A DNA stretch of 64,000 nucleotides from Metridium senile (GCA_949775045.1 OX459110.1:1912001-1976000); one strand, 5' to 3'; positions 23,530 through 35,495 are shown, counted from the stretch's first letter. Numbers and translations are program-made. The notes: generated by a model from the sequence alone, not told the origin.

Positions 23530-25540
23530 ACCCTTCCCCATTGTCTACCCCCACCCTTCCCCCTAAAAGTCCAACATTGTGAATATGATCCACCCGTGAC
23601 AATGATCTTCCCCCTTAAAGTCCAACATTGTGAATATGATCCATCCGTGACCATTATCTACCCCCACCCCTGTAAGTCCAACATTGTGAATACATGATCC
23701 ATCCGTGACCATTATCTACCCCCACCCTACCCGTGTAAGTCTAACATTGTCAATATGATCCCTCTGTGACCATGATTTACCCACCCTTCCCCTGTAAGTC
23801 TAACATTGTCAATTTGATCCATCCGTGACCATGATCTACCCCCACCCCTGTAAGTCCAACATTGTGAATACATGATCCATCCGTAACCATTATCTACCCC
23901 CACCCTTCCCGTGTAAGTCTAACATTGTCAATATGATCCCTCTGTGACCATGATTTACCCACCCTTCCCCTGTAAGTCTAACATTGTCAATTTGATCCAT
24001 CCTTGACCATGATCTACCCCCACCCCTGTAAGTCCAACATTGTGAATATATGATCCATCCGTGACCATGATCTACCCCCACCCCTGTAAGTCCAACATTG
24101 TGAATATATGATCCATCCGTGACCATGATCTACCCCCACCCCAGTAAGTCCAACATTGTGAATATATGATCCATCCGTGACCATGATCTACCCCCACCCC
24201 TGTAAGTCCAACATTGTGAATATATGATCCATCCGTGACCATGATCTACCCCCACCCCTGTAAGTCCAACATTGTGAATATATGATCCATCCGTGACCAT
24301 GATCTACCCCCACCCCTGTAAGTCCAACATTGTGAATATATGATCCATCCGTGACCATGATCTACCCCCACCCCTGTAAGTCCAACATTGTGAATATATG
24401 ATCCACCGTGACCATGATCTACCCCCACCCCTGTAAGTCCAACATTGTGAATATATGATCCATCCGTGACCATGATCTACCCCCACCCCTGTAAGTCCAA
24501 CATTGTGAATATATGATCCATCCGTGACCATGATCTACCCCCACCCCTGTAAGTCCAACATTGTGAATATATGATCCACCGTGACCATGATCTACCCCCA
24601 CCCCTGTAAGTCCAACATTGTGAATATATGATCCATCCGTGACCATGATCTACCCCCACCCCTGTAAGTCCAACATTGTGAATATATGATCCATCCGTGA
24701 CCATGATCTACCCCCACCCCTGTAAGTCCAACATTGTGAATATATGATCCATCCCAACCTCGTTCCCTTTCCCGCCCCACCCAAAAGCGAAGGGAGAGGG
24801 CCCTGGGAACGAGGTTGGATCCATCCGTGACCATGATCTACCCCCACCCCTGTAAGTCCAACATTGTGAATATATGATCCACCGTGACCATGATCTACCC
24901 CCACCCCTGTAAGTCCAACATTGTGAATATATGATCCACCGTGACCATGATCTACCCCCACCCCTGTAAGTCCAACATTGTGAATATATGATCCATCCGT
25001 GACCATGATCTACCCCCACCCCTGTAAGTCCAACATTGCGAATATATGATCCATCCGTGACCATTATCTACCCCCACCCTTTCCCCTGACAGCTCAACAT
25101 TGTCAATATGATCCACCTGTGATCATGATCTACCCCCACCCCTGTAAGTCCAACATTGTGAATATATGATCCATCCGTGACCATGATCTACCCCCACCCC
25201 TGTAAGTCCAACATTGTGAATATATGATCCATCCGTGACCATTATCTACCCCCACCCTTTCCCCTGACAGCTCAACATTGTCAATATGATCCACCTGTGA
25301 TCATGATCTACCCCCACCCTTCCCCCCTGAAAGTCCAACATTGTCAATATATGATCCACCCGTGACCATGATCTACCCCCACCCCTGTAAGTCCAACATT
25401 GTCAATATGATCACTCCGTGATCATGATCTACCCTCCCCCCTTCCCCCTGAAAGTCCAACATTGTCAATATGATCCCTCCGTGATCATGATCTACCCCCA
25501 CCCTTACCCCCTGAAAGTCCAACATTGTCATCTGCCCCGT
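23530..25540. repeat. 58-bp minisatellite, roughly 30 copies
   Basis: The unit holds 'catgatctacccccacccct', 'gtaagtccaacattgtgaat' and 'atatgatccatccgtgac'. Central copies (24000-25060) are nearly identical while both edges carry diverged variants (tcaatatg, ccctgaaag). Minus-strand frames reading Gly/Val/Asp/His repeats are artefacts. Confidence 0.95.
24755..24817. mobile_element. 63-bp palindromic MITE inside the minisatellite
   Basis: CAACCTCGTTCCC ... GGGAACGAGGTTG inserted in one repeat unit and flanked by the 9-base duplication gatccatcc (24746-24754 and 24818-24826). Same family as 52238-52301 and 53296-53370. Confidence 0.9.
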
Positions 25541-27050
25541 GACAATCAGTTACATAGCGTGTCACATTCTAGCGTGATTACTGGTTCAACAACTTTCAAA
25601 ATAACTTCATATCAGCTTTCGCTTGAACGCTATGCTAGTCTGCTCACTCATCCAAACCTAAAGCAATACTCAAAGATTAATCAATCTCTCTCTCTCTCTG
25701 TTTAAACAAACTCTCGCTGAGAAGAAGCTAGGTAAGTAATAAGGAAGTAACGTCTCGAATAATTACCTGCTTTTATTAGAAAAAAACAACAAGCTGTCAA
25801 GAAACTATTTAGAGTTCCATATCCTTTTGCTTCATTGCAATTGTTAAACGCCAAATTCTATCGATGGGCGATTTACATTACGGTTATATTGCACGAATTA
25901 TTACCAAGACTAAAAAGCTCTGCCTGCTTTCGTTTGTGAAATAATTAGTGCCAATTGCTCAACTCAACTTTGTGTGGTAGTCACAACAAGGTTAAGAATT
26001 TGAATGATAAAAAAAGTAGTAAACATTCTGGTAATGTTAGCATAATTAAATAGCTATCATGTATGAAAATGGCGGCACTATTGTGAATTGAAACTAGTAT
26101 TTTCCATCGAGAATAAGTTAGTTTTGAACCTAATTTCACTCGTTTCGTCGAAGTTGTTGCTACCCCGGAAACAAAAGAGCTTTTTTGATTTACAAATTCC
26201 GAAGCAAAATATAGAAATAACCTCTGTAACCTATGTAAATTATCACTTAATACTTTGAGTAGAATTCACTAGAAGACTGTCTCAGATATTGTTTTCACTT
26301 TAACTATGAAAATTCGTCGAGTTTCGGTCAAAATGAGTTGAAATTTGCGAGAGATGTTTTGGACCAGAAGAGAGTGTAGCCAGTTCTTCCTTTTGGCATT
26401 CTTTTGGTATTGAAATTAGTCAGATTAATGTCTAGCATTTATACATGAATTAAAACATAAACTCGGTATTCGTTTTGTTAAAGCTTATTTTGTGTTCATT
26501 GTCACTCATCATACACTAAAATATTAAAATTCCAACTGCTGAAAATGTGTTACACATATAGAATTATGCTACTATATTAAAACATAAACTCGCTGCTCGT
26601 TTTGTCAAAGCTTTTAGTCACTTATTTTGTGTTCACTCTACTCATTATACAGTAAAAAATCGAAATTTCAACTGCTGAAAACAAATTAATCATTAGTCAC
26701 GTGTCACTGAGCGCGCGCGTTTGTTTTCAAAGTCTCTCCCTCGCGCTGTTTGTTTACTAGCGTGACTTTCTTGTTATTTGTTATAACATGTCATAACCGT
26801 CTTCCCTGGAGAGCAAGTTGTACGAAAAATAGGTAAATACATTTAGTGTAAGACTAATCAAGCGAGGAAAGTGTTATGTGAAGTTGTAAATCTGAGGGTC
26901 TTTATTGCACCAAGGCTGTGGATTCAACTCCCGCCTAAAACTGTGCCAGCACCGAATGAATATCGGAGAGTATGTTTAAAAAATGTTTGAAAAATGCTAC
27001 TGAAGGACAACTTTAATATTCTTTAATACACCTGAATATATTTTTATGAA
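25541..27050. other. Mostly unannotated; possible 5' exon for the 28.6-kb gene
   Basis: A consensus donor 'gctaggtaagtaat' at about 25730 could end a noncoding exon joined to the acceptor 'ttatctttcag' near 28353. Otherwise AT-rich with two diverged copies of 'aaaacataaactcg' (~26454 and 26579) and no gene. Confidence 0.3.
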
Positions 27051-27310
27051 TGGAAACTAGCGAGTAAACTAGATTAGGCTGCGTCGGTGTTTGATATAAA
27101 CGATAGCGAGTAAACTATAGTTTAGGTTCCCTGCTAGCAGAGTCTTCCACAGTTCCTCAGAATCGAACTGTGGAAGACTCTGCTAGCAGGGAATAGTTTA
27201 GGCTGCGTCGGTGTTTGATATAAACGATAGTTAATAGAATGAAATATGTAACACATTAATCTGAAATGTTGACTTAACTTTACTAGACAGCCAGTTAATT
27301 CAAATTTCAT
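27050..27310. mobile_element. Copy of the 'actagcgagtaaactag' repeat with a nested 67-bp palindrome
   Basis: Left arms of the dispersed family occur at 27055 and 27100. The second is split by a palindrome, TTCCCTGCTAGCAG ... CTGCTAGCAGGGAA (27127-27193), flanked by tagtttagg on both sides (27118-27126 and 27194-27202), a 9-base target duplication. Confidence 0.8.
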
Positions 27311-27715
27311 TATCTTACATATCGTGAATATCTTTTTGTTTTATTCAAATACTTTTTGACATTATTTTTGAGATTGAATCTTTTGATTTTATACTGCCTA
27401 TTGTCTTAATTGCTAATTTACTTATTTATTTCGTATATTTATTGTTTAATAACGTAACTTACAATAAATATAAGAAATAAATAAGTAAATAAATTGAATT
27501 TATTTAGGCGAAGCAAATAAAATTAAATTAAAAATAATTAATACTAATTACTTGTGTATATATATGAACATTACCTATTTGTAAATAATTATTGATATCT
27601 TCCTATACTTATATTATTTTTTAATCAAATTGTAAGGGCATTGAAAAATATTGGGATGCACTAGAAATAATAATTATAACCTTCATGAATATAACAATTA
27701 ATCAGAATTTTATAA

Positions 27716-27976
27716 ACGAAATCACGTCCGTGACGAAGGCTCTATTTTAGATACAAAATCGTCCTGATTTGCATAAGTTTCAACTTGAATTTTCATACAG
27801 ATCAGACGCGAATATTGTATAGAACTTATGAAAGTCCAACGTTAGTTCTTTCATATTTTACTTAAATTCGGTCAAGATAAAAGTAAATCTGGTCAAGAAA
27901 ATTCAAGTTAATTAAACGATTTTGTTTCTAAAATACAACCTTCGTCACGGACGTGATTTCTTTTGTAAAATTCACA
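27716..27976. mobile_element. Foldback element, ~260 bp
   Basis: 'aaatcacgtccgtgacgaag' at ~27718 mirrors 'ttcgtcacggacgtgatttc' at ~27942; inner arms 'caacttgaattttc' and 'gaaaattcaagtt' also pair. Confidence 0.75.
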
Positions 27977-28016
27977 ATTGTTATTCATGAATTTTATAAA
28001 TATAACTTAGACCCCG

Positions 28017-28207
28017 ACTACACGGATCCGGATACTTTTGAAACCGCATACTTTTTGATGCGAATCGGCCTATCGTCCACACGAATCCAGTGAATCCGGT
28101 CACCGAAACCGCATACTTTTACTTGAATTCTACGGATACGCGGATTCGTGTGGACGCAAATATTTCTATGCGGTTTCAGCCGGATCGGATTCGTGTAGAC
28201 GAGGCCT
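28017..28207. mobile_element. Foldback MITE, ~190 bp
   Basis: Left 'gactacacggatccgg' and right 'ggattcgtgtagacgaggcc' are inverted; 'gtccacacgaatcc' and 'ggattcgtgtggac' pair internally, as do the two 'accgcatac'-type blocks. Such GC-rich foldbacks resemble hAT-type MITEs (inference). Confidence 0.65.
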
Positions 28208-28591
28208 TATAATTGTTATTATTGAAATTTATTTGTTAATTATTTGATTGTATTTTTTCTGAAATATCAGTGGTTTCAATATAATATTCTATTCTTTCAT
28301 ATTGCCTAAAGCTAACTAAAAATCACTAATACTGTATTTGTTTTATCTTTCAGAAACGTTGTTTAGTGACCTGGTTCAGACTACAAAAATAGTGAATCTC
28401 ATCTGCACTATTGTCGAGCAGCCCCGTCCTCAAGATCAATTCATACTTCAAGTGCAGTTAAAAACTTAGACAATAAAACAGAACTAAAGATTGAATTCTG
28501 CCCGCGGCAAGCGATCCAAGATAATTCAAAGTTGAGAATTCAACATCAAGCCTAGTCGAAAAACACAGGGATCCTCAATCTCAATCCAAAG

Positions 28592-28786
28592 ATGAGCGAC
28601 CTAAGCACCACCGGTGTCATAGTCGTCTGTTCAATTCTCTTCTCCATATTTTTCATTGGGTGGTGTGTTGTTGTTATCAAATTCCGCACCCCTTGCTTCC
28701 CAGGGGATCCCTTTTTTTCCTCGGTGGTGAAGGAAAACGAAGCAGAGAAGACGACATCTCGCGAGATTGGAGTCCAAGTAGCGTGA
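28592..28786 (+). CDS. Single-pass membrane microprotein, 64 aa (WCV/PCF family)
   Basis: Paralogue of the 61-residue protein at 19645. A short N-terminus (MSDLSTTG) leads into one helix (about 8-29) with Cys13, Trp24-Cys25-Val26 and Lys30, followed by Pro34-Cys35-Phe36 and a polar tail with EKTTSREIGVQVA. A credible 3' splice site 'gttttatctttcag' lies at ~28353, so the preceding ~240 bases are probably a 5' untranslated exon. The two tails differ strongly, while the helix and Cys motifs are kept. The partner and function are unknown; the helix without a signal peptide cleavage site suggests an N-out or N-in single-pass anchor that cannot be decided from sequence alone. Confidence 0.65.
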   Translation: MSDLSTTGVIVVCSILFSIFFIGWCVVVIKFRTPCFPGDPFFSSVVKENEAEKTTSREIGVQVA

Positions 28787-28839
28787 ACTAATTTGGATGT
28801 TGTGAATTATATACAAACGAAATAGTAAAAATGCACTAT

Positions 28840-29140
28840 AACTACATGTATAGGATCTGATATAGCGGTCTGTTAGACCTACATGTACTAATGTGAACTG
28901 CGTCAGTGTTTTTCAGGAAACAATTTACATAAAAATGCCCATTAACTAGCTATAGCGGTTAAGTTAGAGATTGCACGAGGTAAAAATATACGATAACCAG
29001 ACTTACTATAATATGGACTGTGTCAGTGTTTCTAAGGAAACTATTGGAGTAAAAATGTACGATAACTAGCGGTTAAACTAGTGTGGACTGCATGCGTCAG
29101 TTAACGTTTTTCTAAGGAAACAATTGGGAGTAAAAACTGA
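28840..29140 (+). repeat. ~80-100-bp tandem repeat, three to four diverged copies
   Basis: Units share 'gactgcgtcagtgttt', 'aggaaacaat' and 'aaaatgcacgataactagc'-like sequence, starting near 28895, 29015 and 29083. This may be part of the 3' region of the 28592 gene. Confidence 0.55.
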
Positions 29141-29149
29141 TACAATAAC

Positions 29150-29511
29150 GAGGGTGGCCAAGGGGTAACGCATGACGCGTGTTTTGGGCTAAAATAAGTG
29201 CGTGATTCGTGAAAATTACGAAATTTAGTCCGTGATACGTGAATTCTGTGTTGATCGTGATCCCTTCATAATATGTACGTTATTCGTGAATGATTAGCTC
29301 CAATTCGTGCAAGATTGTCGACTCAACCTCAAAATCATTTTGTGACTAGAAATGAGTTGTTTATTTGACCATTTTTGCTGAATGTGCATTGATTCGTGAT
29401 TCGTGAATTTTATTTAAATTTGTACGTGATGCGTGAATATCATAAATATCGATTCGTGAAACGTGACGACCCCCCCCCCCCTCCCCCCCCCCCCCCCCCT
29501 TGGCCACCCTC
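29150..29511. mobile_element. Inverted-repeat element with internal poly-C
   Basis: Termini 'gagggtggccaagggg' and 'ccccttggccaccctc' are exact inverses. The interior has 'gtgattcgtgaa' repeats and a C-rich run at 29470-29499. Noncoding. Confidence 0.75.
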
Positions 29512-29975
29512 AATAAAAAATACATTAAAACTGATCATACAGCACAACATTCTAAGCTTTTCAAATCAGTCCTGAACGAATGGTATTGTTCGTCAAAAAT
29601 GTAATTTCGAGCACGTTTTTGTTGAAGACTACAGAATTGATTGTAAGTAAAGATTTGTCGATAACTACAGACCCATAGAAAACTGACTTCGATTTGTTAA
29701 GAAAAAACGCATAAAATTAAAACGACAATAACTTCATGACAGCATAGTTACATTTATTACAATTTGCTACTTACAGAAAAGTAATTTCCATTGATAGTTT
29801 ATCCATAAACTTGTTTTTAAAATCATTTTCCGACGAAAAAACTGTCGATGACAAACTTTCCCGCAATTCTGCTCGAGTGTTGTGTGACATGATGACGTGT
29901 TCACCGTTGTCTGTACTCTTATTCACAACGGTAAATCAACCAATCAGCGAAAAATCACACAAGTGTTGTAAAATC

Positions 29976-30122
<147 letters not shown>

Positions 30123-30129
30123 TTGTCAT

Positions 30130-30240
30130 AATGGTACAATTACAAAAATAATACACTGTCCCCTTGATCAGAACTACGAATATTTTGATGGGCGAGCGGT
30201 GAAATATAATTACTTTGAACTGAAAAATATATACCTTTTG
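30130..30240. repeat. Dispersed repeat, inverted copy near 45.2 kb
   Basis: 'cactgtccccttgatcagaa' ... 'cgagcggtgaaatataatta' matches the complement of 45195-45290. Confidence 0.7.
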
Positions 30241-31560
30241 ATAAAAAGTTAATTCCAGAGTCCTGTACGTTGGCCGCTAATTTTGTCATTTTTAGAGCAG
30301 CATAGAAAATCACATTTCACAGTTATGACTCTTAACATGTATCTACGCTATATAGAAAAATCAAGGTCAACAATTGAACATAACATCAAAAACTCGAGTA
30401 GATATAGTTTTCGAAATGCTCACAACGCAGTGAACAACAATATGTCGACAAGCTCTTCAAGAAATAAGAGCTTGCAATGTTGGCTTCAAAGTCGCTATTT
30501 TGTGGTTAGAAGTTACAAGAGGCATTAATCTTTCTTTCTACAGGTAAATTTGTAACTATGTTTTAATTATTTTTGAGATTTGAGCAATGGTATTTTTATA
30601 AAAAAAAAACGTCCAAGGTCAATATTTGAATAAAACTGCTACAATATCTTTCCATATAACCAAATAACATTCTCTCAAAAAAAGAAAAACATTCATCTTC
30701 TATGTTTTGATTTATTGACAATTTTAGTAAAGCGTGTGCTTTTAAAAAAACATTATTTCTCTTTATAGTTTCCACAAATCGCACTTAAAATATAACTAGC
30801 TCAAATCTCAAAGTTTTGAGATCTATATGTGTAAATTTCGTAAAAATCGGACAAAGTTTAGGTGCCAAATAATACGTTTCAAAATTATGTTTATCCTGCA
30901 AAGTCAATAGTACCGGGCCACCTTAAGGCTAACGTTGATTGGAAGGAACTACATGTCAACTCGCAAGGCGGAAAATATGTCCTCACTCAGTTCCTTTTTC
31001 TTACGCGGATACCACATCAAGCTAAAATACATCTAAGTAACTTGAAAAATGCGATAAAACCTTCAAATATCAATACGTTAAAATCCAATATTAAAGGATT
31101 ATTAACCGAGCGTGAGGTCTGTACGGGAAAATATCAGACCGAGGTCTTGACAGTAAGGAACGAGCGCAGCGAGGTCCGTACAAAAAAGACTGAGGTCTGA
31201 TATTTTTCCGGACAGATCGAACAAGCGAGTTTAATAAATCGTTTATTATATGGCTTTTTTTTCTTAGCGATGTACAAAATCGCAAATATTTTATCGCTGA
31301 ATCACTCATTATTGAATGAAAAAAAAATACATTAAACACTCACTAAACTGGCCAAAAAGCACTTTGCAGGTATGAAAAGGCAAAAAACTTTAACAAAATA
31401 TTTATTGCAATACTTTACAAGTTGTTTTTAATTTCCCTGTCTAAAAAAATACGAAAATTGGACCGTTGTATTGGTAACGGACTGATATGGGAAAATATCA
31501 GATCGGAAATCAGCCAATCAGAGCGCGCGTACTATCGTAGCAATATAATAAACTGCATGC
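30241..31560. other. Repeat-rich intergenic region before the peptide-gene array
   Basis: Contains a hairpin-like stretch at 31115-31215 ('gtctgtacgggaaaatatca' with inverted partners), a further related piece near 31490, and the first of three blocks like 'aacgttgattggaaggaact' (30930) that reappear upstream of the first two Gla-like genes. The 81-codon frame at 30283 and the 112-codon frame at 30862 have no support. Confidence 0.35.
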
Positions 31561-31564
31561 TTTA

Positions 31565-31930
31565 GCTTCCTCTGAGGAAGTTAACGTCGATTGGAGGGGA
31601 ACTTAATGTCAGTGCACCAGATAGGGGACCACTAAAGACGGAGGGTATACCACATCAAGCTAAAATACATCTAAATTACTTGAAAAATGCGATAAAACTT
31701 TCAAATATCAATACGTTAAAATTTAATTAAGTTCTTTGAACACAATTTTTATTTTTGAAAATCAAATATACTGCTTTAGCTTCCTCTGGGGAAGTTAACG
31801 TCGATTGGAGGGGAAGTTAATGTCAGTCCACCATATAGGGCACCACTAGACGGAGAGTATTTTTTTTTCATATAAAATCTAATATTTGCTTCTATTTTAC
31901 GAAATATCTTGTTTTAACATGTTGAGGAAT
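31565..31930 (+). promoter_or_regulatory. Shared upstream block of the Gla-like genes (probable promoter region)
   Basis: 'aagttaacgtcgattggagg' ... 'ggggaccactaaagacgga' occurs at 31578 and again at 31790. The same block lies ahead of gene 2 near 40610 ('aacgttgattggaaggggcc' ... 'ggaccactaaacggaga'), followed in both cases by 'ttttacgaaatatcttgttt' and 'taacatgttg'. Conservation just upstream of the noncoding first exon suggests promoter sequence; a TATA box cannot be fixed. Confidence 0.45.
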
Positions 31931-32017
31931 CAAGCTATAGCAATAGCAACTATTGCTGATGATTTCATTTTGAGTTTCGACACACTGAACTGAACTGTGA
32001 TACAAAATTGAATTGAG
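31931..32017 (+). other. Noncoding first exon (5' UTR) of Gla-like gene 1
   Basis: 'caagctatagcaatagcaac' through 'gatttcattttgag' to 'aattgag' ends at a consensus donor (gtaagac). The same exon is found before gene 2 (ending 40832) and gene 3 (ending ~47307). The 5' edge is approximate. Confidence 0.6.
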
Positions 32018-32234
32018 GTAAGACCTTACTATCATATCTAAACAGTTCATTTTACTCTGTATATCTATAGAAAATAATCATTAACTACATCTCGCTACTG
32101 CTTGTGTAAGTATTGTAATAAGAATATACTATATTATGTGAAAAAGATGTAGCAGGAACAGTTTTTTGGGAATTTTATTATGTTGTTCTTAATTTTCTAC
32201 ACTTTTATTATTGAAGATATACGTTTTCGTTTCC

Positions 32235-33790
32235 TTTCAGTGGATTTTATTTCATGTATATAGTGTTTGCGCTCTATTCCACAGTAGCCGTTTGATTCTA
32301 TTTCATGGATATAATGTTTGCGCTCTTTTCCACAGTAGTAATTTGATTTTATTTCATAGATATAGTGTTTGCGCTCTATTCAACAGTAACAATTTGATTC
32401 TATTTCATGGATATAGTGTTTGCGCTCTATTCCACAGTAGCCATTTGATTCTATTTCATGGATATAGTGTTTGCGCTCTATTCCACAGTAGCAATTTGAT
32501 TTTATTTCATGGATATAGTATTTGTGCTCTATTCCACAGTAGCAATTTGATTTGATTTCATGGATATAGTGTTTGCGCTCTATTCCACAGTAGCAATTTT
32601 ATTATATTTCATGGATATAGTGTTTGCGCTCTATTCCACAGTAGCAATTTTATTATATTTCATGGATATAGTGTTTGTGCTCTATTCCACAATAGCAATT
32701 TGATTCTATTTCAGGAACATAGTGTTTGTGCTCTAGTCCATAGTAGCAATTTTATTATATTTCATGTATATAGTGTTTGCGCTCTATTCCAGAGTAGCAA
32801 TTTGATTCTATTTCATGGATATAGTGTTTGCGCTCTATTCCAGAGTAGCAATTTGATTCTATTTCATGGATATAGTGTTTGCGCTCTATTCCACAGTAGC
32901 AATTTGATTCTATTTCATGGATATAGTGTTTGCGCTCTATTCCACAGTAGCCATTTGATTCTATTTCATGGATCGATATAGTGTTTGCGCTCTATTCCAC
33001 AGTAGCAGTTTGATTCTATTTCATGGATATAGTGTTTGCGCTCTATTCCACAGTAGATATTATATTTGATTTCATGGATAAAGTGTTTGCGCTCTATTCC
33101 ACAGTAGAGATTTTATTTGATTTCATGGATATAGTGTTTGTGCTCTATTCCACAGTAGCAATTTGATTCTATTTCATGGATATAGTGTTTGCGCTCTATT
33201 CCACAGTAGCAAGTTGATTCTATTTCATGGATATTAGTTATATTCTTTTGGGCATATAGTTTGATGAGAAATAGAATTACAAACAACGAAAAATAGCAGA
33301 AGCGCTTTTTATAAAAGAACACAAACCAAGCCTGAATGAACAAGGACAGTCAATTGAGTTTAATGAATTAATCTTAATTCAGAATGTCTTAGTTTAATTT
33401 ATTCATTTGCAGTTAATGGTCTTTGGATAAAGACCGAAATATACAAATTACAAAAAATGACAACTGGTCTTCTCGTAATTCTATTTCTCATGGATAGTAG
33501 TGTTTGCACTCTATTCCACAGTAGTAATTTGATTCTATTTCATGGATATAGTGTTTGCACTCTATTCCACAGTAGCAATGTGATTCTATTTCATGGATAT
33601 AGTGTTTGCGCTCTATTTCACAGTAGAGATTTGATTCTATTTCATGGATATAGTGTTTTCGTTCTATTCCACAGTAGCAATTAGATTCTATTTCATTGAC
33701 TATTTGCGCTCTATTCCACAGTAACAATTTGTTTTAATTTCATAAATATAGTGTTTGCGCTCTATTCTACAATTTCATGGATATAATGTT
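32235..33790 (+). repeat. 51-bp minisatellite in the 5'UTR intron of Gla-like gene 1
   Basis: About 30 units of 51 bases containing 'gattctatttcatggatata', 'gtgtttgcgctctattccac' and 'agtagcaa', broken by a unique segment at 33235-33480. Since 51 is a multiple of three, long open frames arise in both strands; they are not genes. Each unit contains 'ctctattccacag', which resembles a 3' splice site. Confidence 0.9.
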
Positions 33791-33872
33791 TGTACTATTA
33801 TCCACTGTAGCAATTTGTTTTTGGATGCAATCTTATTGCCATATGGTATATTTTATAGACATATCTGCCACC

Positions 33873-35300
33873 ATGAGGTCATTGTTGATAATGTTTGCTG
33901 TCTTCGTAGCCATGGATCAAGGTACTATGTTTGACACATTTTTCTAACATTTTATTTCGTTTTTCAATTACTCTATAGTTTCATTCTGTTTCAATTTGTA
34001 ATGCATTTTTATCGCCATCGATCATAATCATTGCTATCGTCATCATCATTATTATTAATATAATATAATATAATATAATACCATATCATTATCTTATTGT
34101 CATAATTATTGATATAATATCATCATCATCATCACCACCATCATGTAATCGTTCCATCATTATCCCTTTTAGCATCAGTATCATCATCATCATCGTCATC
34201 ACTATCGTCATGATGATAATCATCATCATCATCTTATTGTCATCAATATCCCCACCATTATCATATGATCATGATTTTTTTGATACATTAATAATGTTAC
34301 AACTGTTAATTTTTCAGTGGTGCACGTGTTTTCTGCTTCCAAAATGGCTGTGCTTCGTGGCAAAGAAGGCAATAATTTCCTTAGCAGAGATGCTGGGAAA
34401 GCCAAGCGTACTCACGTACATTCTTTGTACGAAGAATGTTGTAATGAAGGTTGCGACAATGAAGAGGTCTACGAAACTGGTAGTCGCATGCGTGCATCAA
34501 CGGTGAGATGCTTTTCATTCAAAATGCCCATCATCATTGTAATTGTTTATCAATGGTAGTTGTTATCATCATCATCATTATCATCGAAAATCATCGTCAT
34601 TATTGTCGTCAGATTATAATTATCATCATCATCATTTAATACATCATCATCATCATCACCATGATCATGATCATTATTAGCATCATCATCATTATCTGGC
34701 TTTGGTTTTCGATCGACAATTTTATTCTATTTTATTTTTTGTTTTTAACCTTATTGCGGTATTGCGGTTTTAACTACCACCAATGTCCTTCTCCTAATAT
34801 ACATCTTAATCATATTATTGCATTCGTCGGTAAGCATACAAGTACCAACGGATATCTACTACTATATCATGTCTCCACCCCATAGTTAATAACACAACAC
34901 AACACTTGACGCATGGGCTGGTTGGTCAGCAGTGGCCATGATAAAGTATTTCATTAAAGAAATCAAACATATCCATCATAACAAAAACTAAATATTATAG
35001 CCAGTCACGAAAACCCAAACCACTTTGTGGAAAAATAGGATCGTGAACTCCCTACAGTTGCTATAATGCATACCTTTGGGGTTTTAAGGTTTACATGGTG
35101 AAATAACAACAATACAGTGTCTTTGATAGAAAGTTTAAGCATCTGTAATATATAGATTATAGTGATAACTCGATTGTCACAAATTACATGTTATTTTCAT
35201 CAACCCAATGCAGTCTTTTAGGAGCAATAAAAGTTGATATATTTAAACTCAAATTTGTTTTTTCTTAATATTTTTTTAGTGGACGAAGAAATATTGTTGA
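33873..35300 (+). CDS. Gla-like peptide gene 1 (secreted, 84-aa precursor, 3 coding exons)
   Basis: Coding exons 33873-33921, 34318-34502 and 35280-35300, with GT..AG introns of phase 1 and phase 0. The precursor has a signal peptide (MRSLLIMFAVFVA), a propeptide to Lys46-Arg47, and a 37-residue mature peptide. The propeptide segment 29-40 (LRGKEGNNFLSR) fits the gamma-carboxylase recognition pattern (hydrophobic -16, small -10, Leu -6, Arg -4 in vertebrate numbering). The core LYEECCNEGCDNEEVYE (53-69) aligns without gaps to the Gla-domain Leu13-Glu29 region: Glu16, Cys17, Glu20, Cys22, Glu25, Glu26 and Glu29 are kept, giving exact ExxxExC. Exon 3 encodes WTKKYC and stop, in the place of the aromatic stack. 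No EGF or protease domain follows. Alternatives: insulin A-chain mimic or a venom-like peptide. Family reading is strong inference; carboxylation is unproven. Confidence 0.75.
34020..34270 (+). repeat. (ATC)n microsatellite in intron 2 of gene 1
   Basis: catcat/atcatc runs before exon 2, continued after it at 34565-34700. The same kind of repeat sits in the corresponding intron of genes 3 and 4, and a weaker one in gene 2. Confidence 0.9.
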
Positions 35301-35464
35301 TAAAACCAACCAGATGAAGTCTACCTTAACGAAAAACGGACTGGACTGAAAGTAAACAAACAATTAATGAGTTAATTAATATGATAAAAATAAAAATAAA
35401 TGATATTGTGATTAATGATAAAGGTAAAAATCAAAATTAATAATATATAATAATAATGATGTCA

Positions 35465-35495
35465 AATAAATCATTGCATAGATTGAATAAACGTT
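35465..35495 (+). terminator. Probable polyadenylation region of gene 1
   Basis: AATAAA motifs at about 35465 and 35486 follow the stop codon by ~170 bases. The segment 'cattgcatagattgaataaa' is repeated at the end of gene 3 (49908). Confidence 0.5.

Noticed and set aside
23530..25540. CRISPR-like regular repeats
   Set aside because: Units are head-to-tail without unique spacers, in a eukaryotic setting; a minisatellite.
30862..31200. 112-codon plus-strand frame
   Set aside because: It crosses dispersed repeat pieces and a hairpin; part of it is the shared upstream block found ahead of the Gla-like genes, with no conserved reading frame.
32211..33727. Open frames of 75-134 codons reading HSSNLILFHGYSVCAL repeats (also at 47338 and 48022)
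   Set aside because: The 51-bp unit is a multiple of three, so any stop-free unit stays open on both strands; the array lies inside 5' UTR introns.
34318..34502. Insulin/relaxin A-chain reading of the EECC..GC motif
   Set aside because: Lys-Arg followed by x3-EECC-x3-C looks like an A chain, but there is no Cys-bearing B chain in the precursor, the last Cys spacing is not eight residues (9 in gene 3, about 21 elsewhere), and the intron positions do not fit insulin genes. The Gla reading explains more conserved positions.
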